From: JBIIUJ01 sp044340025
GTDB lineage: Bacteria > Pseudomonadota > Alphaproteobacteria > Caulobacterales > Aquidulcibacteraceae
DNA: 6,154 bases
Assembly (NCBI GenBank): GCA_044340025.1
Contig: JBIIUJ010000141.1
Location: 1 to 6,154 of the forward strand
Direction: 5' to 3'
The position numbers were made by a program, and so were the translations under genes. Below are positions 1-4,449 of this stretch, piece by piece. The notes under the pieces were generated by a model. It worked only from the letters and a program-made list of their open reading frames with translations, did not search any database and was not told where the DNA came from. Numbering within the stretch: position 1 is the first letter of the stretch; the number at the start of each line of letters is the position of its first letter.

Positions 1-1019
1 CTTTCGAACAGGGCCTTGAAATTGCCCTCGCCGAAGCCGTCGTTGCCTTTGCGCTGGATGATCTCGAAGAAGATCGGCCCGATGGCGTTGGTGGTGAAGA
101 TCTGAAGCAGCACGCCCTGCCCCTCGCTCGGCGCGCCATCGATCAGGATGCGGTTGCGCTTCAGGCGGGCCAGATCCTCGCCATGGCCGGGCAGGCGCGC
201 TTGAATCGCGTCGTAATAGGCGTCTGGGGTATCCTGGAAGGGCACGCCGCGCGCGCGCAAAGCCTCCACCGTTGCATAGATGTCGGGCGTGGCCAGCGCG
301 ATGTGCTGGATGCCCTCGCCATTGTAGTGGCGCAGGAATTCCTCGATCTGGCTCTGATCGTCGCGGCTTTCGTTGAGCGGGATGCGGATCTTGCCGCAAG
401 GGCTGGTCATGGCTTTCGAGACGAGCCCCGTCAGCTTTCCCTCGATGTCGAAGTAGCGGATCTCCCGGAAACCGAAAATGCCTTCGTAATAGGCCGCCCA
501 CTGGTCCATGTTGCCACGGAAGAGATTGTGCGTGAGGTGGTCGAGCGTGTTGAGCCCGACCGAGTGTCCCGCTTCGTCCGCGCCGGCGATCGGGATGAAA
601 TCGACGTCATAGATCTCCTGCGCGCCATAGCGATCGACCAGATAGAGATTGGCGCCGCCGATCCCTTCGATGGCGGGAATGTTCAGCTCCATCGGCCCCA
701 CCGGGCCATAGACCGGCGTGGCGCCGCGCTTGAGCGCCTCCTCGAAGGCATGGCGGGCGTCCTTCACCCGGAAGGCCATGGCGTTGGCGCTTGGACCGTG
801 CCGGTTGCGGAAAGCGGCGGGCTGGCCCGACGGCTCCATGTTGAGCAGGAAATTGATGTCGCCCTGGCGATAGCGCACCACCGTCTTGGAGCGGTGGCGG
901 GCGATTGCGGTGAAGCCCAGCGTCTCGAACAGAGCAGCCATGCCGGCGGGGTCTGCGGTGGTGAATTCCACAAACTCGAACCCGTCCGTGCCGAGCGGGT
1001 TGTCGAACAGGTCCGCCAT
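1..1019 (-). CDS. hppD: 4-hydroxyphenylpyruvate dioxygenase, C-terminus cut by window edge
   Basis: This non-haem Fe(II) enzyme of the cytoplasm converts 4-hydroxyphenylpyruvate to homogentisate, the second step of tyrosine degradation. 339 codons are visible; the frame runs off the window at base 1, probably leaving only about a dozen or so residues outside. The protein has the two vicinal-oxygen-chelate halves of the family. The N-terminal half begins MADLFDNPLGTDGFEFVEF. The C-terminal half carries the iron ligands: His161 in LDHLTHNLF, His239 in GIQHIAL and Glu319 in FFEIIQRKG, close to the 161/240/322 pattern I recall for the Pseudomonas enzyme. The C-terminal gating helix begins at the end of the visible sequence (GNFKALFE). 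The start is ATG at 1019, preceded by a strong GGAGGAG (1025-1031) at 5-nt spacing. The quinone oxidoreductase gene lies 156 bp upstream on the same strand, separated by a REP-like repeat, so co-transcription is uncertain. No homogentisate dioxygenase or other pathway gene is visible. Confidence 0.97.
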   Translation of the reverse strand, partial: MADLFDNPLGTDGFEFVEFTTADPAGMAALFETLGFTAIARHRSKTVVRYRQGDINFLLNMEPSGQPAAFRNRHGPSANAMAFRVKDARHAFEEALKRGATPVYGPVGPMELNIPAIEGIGGANLYLVDRYGAQEIYDVDFIPIAGADEAGHSVGLNTLDHLTHNLFRGNMDQWAAYYEGIFGFREIRYFDIEGKLTGLVSKAMTSPCGKIRIPLNESRDDQSQIEEFLRHYNGEGIQHIALATPDIYATVEALRARGVPFQDTPDAYYDAIQARLPGHGEDLARLKRNRILIDGAPSEGQGVLLQIFTTNAIGPIFFEIIQRKGNDGFGEGNFKALFE

Positions 1020-1083
1020 CTGGGCTCCTCCGGTTTGCCGGCCAGTCTAGGAGAAAGGGGCGGCGGAGGCGAGAGCACCCCCT

Positions 1084-1152
1084 TCCCGGCGAAGGCCGGG
1101 ATGCAGGTCGTCAAGCGCTGCGCTGTCTACCGGGCTCCGGCCTTCGCCGGAG
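1084..1152. repeat. Inverted pair of REP-like palindromes (REPIN-like element)
   Basis: Two short palindromes lie in the gap between hppD and the oxidoreductase. The first (1084-1101) has a 7-bp stem TCCCGGC/GCCGGGA around GAAG. The second (1135-1152) has a 7-bp stem CTCCGGC/GCCGGAG around CTTC. Their 14-base cores (1086-1099 and 1137-1150) are exact reverse complements, so they form an inverted pair about 37 bases apart. A third small palindrome, AGCGCTGCGCT (1114-1124), sits at the centre of the pair. Tetranucleotides GTCG (plus strand, 1107-1110) and GTAG (minus strand, 1130-1127) lie at near-mirror positions. This layout matches REP doublets/REPINs. Neither strand has a T-run after a stem, so these are not textbook intrinsic terminators, although they could still shield the 3' end of the oxidoreductase mRNA. 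Whether the repeat is dispersed in the genome cannot be seen here. Confidence 0.7.
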
Positions 1153-1175
1153 GGAGGGCGCTGGCGAGAGATGCT

Positions 1176-2162
1176 CTATGCCCCCATCGTCAGCACGATC
1201 TTGCCGGCGTGTGCGCCGGCCTGCATCCGGGCCTGCGCGGCTTCGGCCTCGTCCAGGGGGAAGGCGCTGTCGATCACGGGCTTGACGAGACCCGCCTCGA
1301 TCCAGGGCCAGACCTGGGCGCGCACGGCCGCCGCGATCCGCGCCTTCTCCGCATCCGGCCGCGCCCGCAGGGTGGAGCCGGTGAGGGTGAGCCGCTTCAG
1401 CATCATCCGCATCAGGTTCAGCTCTGCGCTCGCCCCCTGCAGAAACGCGATCTGCACCAGCCGGCCGTCGTCTTTCAGGAGATTGAGGTTCTTCTGCACA
1501 TAGGCGCCGCCCACCATATCGAGGATGACGTCGCAGCCGCCCGCCGCGGCAAACACCGCCTCGAAGTCTTCCGTCCGGTAGTTCACCGCCGCATCGGCGC
1601 CCAGCCGCTGGCACAGAGCGACCTTCTCGTCATCCCCGGCGGTGGCGAAGACGCGCGCGCCATGCGCCTTGGCCATCTGGATCGCCGTCGTGCCGATGCC
1701 GGACGCCCCGCCATGCACCAGAAAGGTCTCGCCCGGCTTCAGGCCCGCCCGCTCGAACACATTGGTCCAGACGGTGAAGACCGTCTCGGGCAGGCAGGCC
1801 GCCTCGCGCAGCGACAGGCCCGCCGGCACGGGCAGGCAGGCGTCGGCCTTGGCCAGCGCATACTCGGCATAGCCCCCGCCGGAGACAAGCGCGCAGACCT
1901 CCGCGCCCACGGCGGGGTCCGCCACGCCCGGCCCCACGGCGGCGACGGCTCCGGCCACCTCCAGCCCCATCGTCTCGGGCGCGCCCTTGGGCGGGGGATA
2001 GAGGCCCGCGCGCTGGACGAGGTCTGGCCGGTTGATCCCCGCCGCCGCCACCTTGATCAGCACCTCGCCGGGGCCGGGCTGGGGCGTGGCCAGCTGGCAG
2101 ACGCGCAGCGCCTCGCCTCTGGGGGCGTCGATGGCGCGCATGGTTTCGGGCAGGCTGGTCAA
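1176..2162 (-). CDS. NAD(P)H quinone oxidoreductase, PIG3-type zinc-free medium-chain dehydrogenase/reductase
   Basis: This 328-residue cytoplasmic protein belongs to the quinone oxidoreductase branch of the medium-chain dehydrogenase/reductase superfamily and is expected to reduce quinones or reactive enones with NAD(P)H. The N-terminal GroES-like half contains AAGINRPDLVQRAGLYPPP (residues 40-58) and SGGGYAEY (94-101). The Rossmann half contains the cofactor loop HGGASGIGTTAIQMAK (150-165) and LDMVGGAYVQKNLNLL. There is no zinc-binding cysteine cluster, as expected for the QOR/PIG3 group. I chose TTG at 2162 as start. It has GGAG (2170-2173) at 7-nt spacing and gives the N-terminus MTSLPETMRAID, which resembles PIG3-type starts. 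The alternative ATG at 2141 gives 321 residues but has no Shine-Dalgarno. The frame stays open upstream to 2435, but that part is antisense to the DUF1192 gene and unlike the family. The substrate cannot be told from sequence. Crotonyl-CoA-reductase-like or zeta-crystallin-like names are less likely. Confidence 0.93.
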   Translation of the reverse strand: MTSLPETMRAIDAPRGEALRVCQLATPQPGPGEVLIKVAAAGINRPDLVQRAGLYPPPKGAPETMGLEVAGAVAAVGPGVADPAVGAEVCALVSGGGYAEYALAKADACLPVPAGLSLREAACLPETVFTVWTNVFERAGLKPGETFLVHGGASGIGTTAIQMAKAHGARVFATAGDDEKVALCQRLGADAAVNYRTEDFEAVFAAAGGCDVILDMVGGAYVQKNLNLLKDDGRLVQIAFLQGASAELNLMRMMLKRLTLTGSTLRARPDAEKARIAAAVRAQVWPWIEAGLVKPVIDSAFPLDEAEAAQARMQAGAHAGKIVLTMGA

Positions 2163-2184
2163 GAAAGCGCTCCGCGTGCAGAAT
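2156..2184 (+). promoter_or_regulatory. Possible sigma70-type promoter for the DUF1192 gene
   Basis: TGGTCA (2156-2161) and CAGAAT (2179-2184) each match 4 of 6 bases of the TTGACA and TATAAT consensus, and they are 17 nt apart. Transcription would start near 2191 and give a leader of about 13 nt that still contains AGGAG (2193-2197). The -35 hexamer would overlap the TTG start codon of the divergent oxidoreductase gene. Such weak matches occur by chance, so this is a suggestion only. Confidence 0.25.
2170..2173 (-). promoter_or_regulatory. Ribosome binding site supporting the TTG start of the quinone oxidoreductase
   Basis: On the minus strand GGAG is followed by the 7-nt spacer CGCTTTC and then TTG (2162-2160). 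The downstream in-frame ATG (2141) is preceded by CTGCCCGAAACC, which has no purine-rich motif. This decides the start in favour of TTG. Confidence 0.55.
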
Positions 2185-2203
2185 GCCGGGACAGGAGACG
2201 ACC

Positions 2204-2392
2204 ATGCGCGAGGACGATCCGTTCGCCAAGCCGGAGCCGAAAACGATCCCGCTGGATCGCTGGTCCATCGCCGAACTGGAAGAGCATATCGAGACGCTGA
2301 GCGCCGAAATCGAACGCTGCACGCAGCTGATCGCGTCGAAAAAGGCGAGTCTTCGTGCTGCGGAATCTGTTTTCGGGGGAAAAGCGTCCTGA
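2204..2392 (+). CDS. DUF1192 family protein, small charged helical protein
   Basis: This 62-residue protein, MREDDPFAKPEPK..., has the DUF1192 family layout: an acidic, proline-containing N-terminus, then PLDRWSIAELEEHIETLS, and a charged helix of coiled-coil character (about residues 21-52) ending KKASLRAAESVF. There is no signal peptide or membrane segment, so it should be cytoplasmic. The family has no known function. The start is ATG at 2204, with AGGAG (2193-2197) at 6-nt spacing. An in-frame ATG at 2183 would add seven residues but has no Shine-Dalgarno and would include the one above. The gene is divergent from the quinone oxidoreductase (41 bp between start codons) and lies 120 bp upstream of rcdA on the same strand, so the two may be co-transcribed. 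A small hairpin (CGTCC/GGACG, 2385-2400) spans the stop codon but has no T-run, so it does not obviously end transcription. Confidence 0.88.
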   Translation: MREDDPFAKPEPKTIPLDRWSIAELEEHIETLSAEIERCTQLIASKKASLRAAESVFGGKAS

Positions 2393-2469
2393 ATCGGACG
2401 GGTTGGCGCGGGAAATCGGTATTTTCGGGCGGCATGTCGCTTGCGGGCGGGGCTGGCTAAGGAAACAGC

Positions 2470-2487
2470 AAGGGTTGGCGGACCCTT
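2470..2487. promoter_or_regulatory. 18-bp inverted repeat upstream of rcdA, possible operator or mRNA stem
   Basis: AAGGGTTGGCGGACCCTT is a perfect 6-bp inverted repeat (AAGGGT/ACCCTT) around a 6-nt centre. Its right end lies 25 bases before the rcdA ATG. It overlaps TTATCT (2486-2491), which could serve as a -10 element, although I find no convincing -35 at the right distance. It could be an operator or a 5' mRNA hairpin. No T-run follows, so a terminator for the DUF1192 gene is less likely. Confidence 0.25.
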
Positions 2488-2512
2488 ATCTAGCCGTGGG
2501 GCTTCGGTCGGG

Positions 2513-3046
2513 ATGAAAGAGATCACTGCACTCCAGATTGCGCCGCGGGCGGACGCCCGCATTGCGGAATTCGCGGCGTCGGAAATGTTCGACCGTCTGT
2601 TCCGCGAGGGGATGGCCCTCGTTGAGGAGACGGCGGCCTATCTCGACGGCGACGGAAGGCGCGCCGCCAAGCGGCTGGAGCGCTCGGCCGCCCTCGCCTA
2701 CGCTTCGGAAAGCATGCGCCTCACCACCCGCCTGATGCAGGCGGCAAGCTGGCTGCTGGTGCAGCGCGCGGTGCGCGAGGGCGAGATGAGCATCACAGAT
2801 GCGCGCGATCAGAAATATCGCCTCGGCGCGCGCGATCTCTGCTCGGGCGAAGGCGGCTGGAACGCGCAGGAGCTGCCCGAGCGGCTGAGCGATCTGCTCG
2901 CCCGGTCGCGCCGGCTGTATGAGCGGGTTCTGCGGCTCGACGGCGGCATGTATGGCGGCCCGGCGCCGGAGGAAAATCCGGTCACGCTGCAATTGGCAAA
3001 GCTTCAGGAAGCCTTCGGCGCCGATGCGCGCGCGATGCGCGGCTAG
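2513..3046 (+). CDS. rcdA: RcdA homologue (DUF1465), regulator of CtrA degradation
   Basis: This 177-residue soluble protein belongs to the DUF1465 family, whose studied member is Caulobacter RcdA. RcdA is an adaptor that works with CpdR and PopA to deliver the cell-cycle regulator CtrA and other substrates to the ClpXP protease. Three helical segments are evident. Helix one has the conserved REGMALVEETAAYLDGDGR (31-49). Helix two has LAYASESMRLTTRLMQAASW and continues to about 91. Helix three is about 118-143. A short tail with NPV (155-157) follows, which fits the three-helix bundle and flexible C-terminus known for RcdA. The start is ATG at 2513. The Shine-Dalgarno is poor (GGTCGGG directly upstream). 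The only in-frame alternative is TTG at 2441, whose extra 24 residues look non-coding. DUF1192 is upstream on the same strand. Downstream, the stop codon touches the stop of the convergent serine hydrolase. Family membership is clear; the adaptor role here is inferred from the family. Confidence 0.92.
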   Translation: MKEITALQIAPRADARIAEFAASEMFDRLFREGMALVEETAAYLDGDGRRAAKRLERSAALAYASESMRLTTRLMQAASWLLVQRAVREGEMSITDARDQKYRLGARDLCSGEGGWNAQELPERLSDLLARSRRLYERVLRLDGGMYGGPAPEENPVTLQLAKLQEAFGADARAMRG

Positions 3047-4165
3047 CTACAGGCAGTCATAAAGCGCCGCGATCAGCCGCATGGCGCGCGGATCGCCCAT
3101 CAGCGCATTCGACTGCCGGTTCATCACATAAGCTGCCGAGAGCCGGCGGTCTGCATCCGCCAGCCCGCACGAGCCGCCCCAGCCCGAATGGCCCAGCGCA
3201 GCCGGATTGGGACCATAAAAGCCGTTGGAATTCACAAGCACGCCTGCCGCCCACGTCAGATCAAACGGCAGCACGCGGTCCGGCCCCTGACACCGCACGG
3301 CCACAAGCGCGGCAAGCGCCGCCGGCGACAGGATGGTGCGCGCGCCAAGCCGCCCGTCATTGGCGAGGATGGCGTAAAGCTGCGCCACGCTGAGCGCCGT
3401 GCCATGCCCGTTGGCGGAGGGGATTTCGGCGCGCCGCCACTCCGCCCCGCCGCGGTCGGGCGCGGCCCATTTCGTGAGGAAAGCCGCGCGCTTTTCCGGC
3501 GTGATCGGCCCTAGCTGCGGCAGATCCTTCGGCCGGGCGATTTCGGCGCAGCGGGCGTGGTGTTCGTCGGGCAGGCCGATCCAGAAATCCACTCCGGCCG
3601 GCCCGGTGATCTCGGCGCGCAGCTGGGCGCCCAGCGTGCGGCCTGCCGGATCGGCCCGACGCGCGATCTCGCCGGCAAGATAGCCATAGGTGAGCGGGTG
3701 ATAGCCGCTCTGCGTCCCCGGCGGCCACAGCGGCGCGAGCGCGGCGAGCTGTTCGGCCAGCGCCGGCGGATCGAGCCAGAGCGCCGGATCGATCGGCTCG
3801 ACGAAACCCGGCACGCCCGCCTGATGCGACAGCGCCTGTGCGATCGTGACCGCCCCCTTGCCCTGCGCGGCGAAGGCCGGCCACAGCGACGCCACCGGCG
3901 CCTCGAACGACAGGCCTGCGGTGTCGATCAGGCGGGCCAGCGTGATCGCGGCAATCGGCTTGGTGGTGGAATAGACCGGCACGAGCGTGTCGGCCGCCCA
4001 GAGCGTCGTCTGGGCCCGGTCGGCGAAGCCGCCCCAGAGCACCACCACCGTCTCGCCCTCGATCGTGGCGGCGAAGCCCGCGCCAAGCTCGCCGGCGAGG
4101 CCCTCGGCGAACGCCGCCGCCACTGGCTCGAAGCCCGGCGCGACATAACCCTGAAGCCCGCTCAT
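3047..4165 (-). CDS. Serine hydrolase of the beta-lactamase/esterase (class C-like) family
   Basis: This 372-residue protein has the beta-lactamase-fold serine hydrolase domain (PF00144 type). The nucleophile motif S-x-x-K is Ser66-Thr-Thr-Lys69 (PVYSTTKPIAA). The second catalytic element is Tyr155-His156 in GYHPLTYGYLAGE, a form I associate with the EstB-like esterase branch rather than the Tyr-x-Asn of true class C beta-lactamases. The third motif, equivalent to KTG/HTG, is His326-Ser-Gly328 in LGHSGWGGSCG. The N-terminus (MSGLQGYVAPGFEP) shows no signal peptide, so a cytoplasmic esterase or related hydrolase is more likely than a secreted beta-lactamase. The substrate is unknown. The start is ATG at 4165, overlapping the stop of the small membrane-protein gene as ATGA, so translation is probably coupled. 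The 3' end abuts rcdA with no spacer. Confidence 0.93.
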   Translation of the reverse strand: MSGLQGYVAPGFEPVAAAFAEGLAGELGAGFAATIEGETVVVLWGGFADRAQTTLWAADTLVPVYSTTKPIAAITLARLIDTAGLSFEAPVASLWPAFAAQGKGAVTIAQALSHQAGVPGFVEPIDPALWLDPPALAEQLAALAPLWPPGTQSGYHPLTYGYLAGEIARRADPAGRTLGAQLRAEITGPAGVDFWIGLPDEHHARCAEIARPKDLPQLGPITPEKRAAFLTKWAAPDRGGAEWRRAEIPSANGHGTALSVAQLYAILANDGRLGARTILSPAALAALVAVRCQGPDRVLPFDLTWAAGVLVNSNGFYGPNPAALGHSGWGGSCGLADADRRLSAAYVMNRQSNALMGDPRAMRLIAALYDCL

Positions 4166-4308
4166 CCCAGCATCTTCCAGAGCGCGGCGGCGACGAGCGC
4201 CACAAGCAGGATCTTGCCGATCAGGAAAATCCCGAACCAGCGCCGGATCACGGCGGCGAAGGCCGGATCATCGCCGGCGGGGCGGGGGGCGTCGGGAGCG
4301 GGCTGCAT
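4162..4308 (-). CDS. 48-residue single-pass membrane protein, coupled to the serine hydrolase gene
   Basis: The minus strand encodes MQPAPDAPRPAGDDPAFAAV and continues with IRRWFGIFLIGKILLVALVA and AALWKMLG, then TGA. The N-terminal 20 residues are Pro/Ala-rich and probably disordered. Residues 24-44 form one hydrophobic segment with a lysine (Lys32) inside it. Arg22-Arg23 before the segment suggest the N-terminus stays in the cytoplasm. Support for coding is the ATGA overlap with the hydrolase start and a codon third-position G/C bias of 42 in 48 codons, as in its neighbours. No known family comes to mind. No Shine-Dalgarno precedes the ATG, but a possible promoter is placed so that transcription would begin at or next to it. 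The protein could anchor or regulate the hydrolase, or be an unrelated small membrane protein; its function is unknown. Confidence 0.72.
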   Translation of the reverse strand: MQPAPDAPRPAGDDPAFAAVIRRWFGIFLIGKILLVALVAAALWKMLG

Positions 4309-4314
4309 GCGGGT

Positions 4315-4343
4315 CCGATACGACGCGACAGCCCTCTTGCCAA
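4315..4343 (-). promoter_or_regulatory. Possible promoter giving a leaderless small-protein/hydrolase transcript
   Basis: On the minus strand TTGGCA (4343-4338) and TATCGG (4320-4315) are separated by exactly 17 nt. The first matches TTGACA at 5 of 6 positions; the second matches the conserved TAT of the -10 box but not its last three bases. A start 7 nt past the -10 falls on the A of the ATG at 4308. A perfect 10-bp palindrome GGACCGGTCC (4350-4359) lies just upstream of the -35 and could be an operator. This rests on base matches alone. Confidence 0.35.
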
Positions 4344-4409
4344 CGGCGGGGACCGGTCCTCTGCGTCAGGAAACAGACGGCCGCACGCGATCCGCAGCGC
4401 CGAGCGGAG

Positions 4410-4429
4410 CCGCCCGATGAGCCGGGCAG
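4410..4429 (-). terminator. Weak hairpin downstream of ggt
   Basis: About 20 bases past the ggt stop, the minus strand reads CTGCCCG, loop GCTCAT, then CGGGCGG: a 7-bp stem with one G-T pair and a 6-nt loop. No T-run follows, so it is at best a weak pause or mRNA-end structure. The rest of the 141-bp gap (4309-4449) holds only the possible promoter and the palindrome noted there; I see no further gene. Confidence 0.25.
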
Positions 4430-4449
4430 GCCTCCAGCACCCATGGACC

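Noticed and set aside
183..2300. A 705-codon open frame on the plus strand across hppD and the oxidoreductase gene
   Set aside because: It is antisense to two well-supported genes and the REP-like gap, has no recognisable domain, and is low in hydrophobic order. Long antisense frames are expected in GC-rich DNA.
2385..2400. Hairpin CGTCC/GGACG around the DUF1192 stop as a terminator
   Set aside because: Only 5 bp of stem and no T-run; read-through into rcdA seems at least as likely.
2163..2435. Upstream extension of the oxidoreductase frame to 419 residues
   Set aside because: The added segment is antisense to the DUF1192 gene, is unlike the family N-terminus, and a TTG with a good Shine-Dalgarno exists at 2162.
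2400..2480. Direct repeat GGGTTGGCG at 2400-2408 and 2472-2480
   Set aside because: Nine bases of GC-rich sequence repeated once, 72 bases apart, is compatible with chance and has no further structure.
3047..4165. Serine hydrolase as an antibiotic-resistance beta-lactamase
   Set aside because: No signal peptide, Tyr-His-Pro rather than Tyr-x-Asn at the second motif, and the overall sequence resembles esterase-like relatives.
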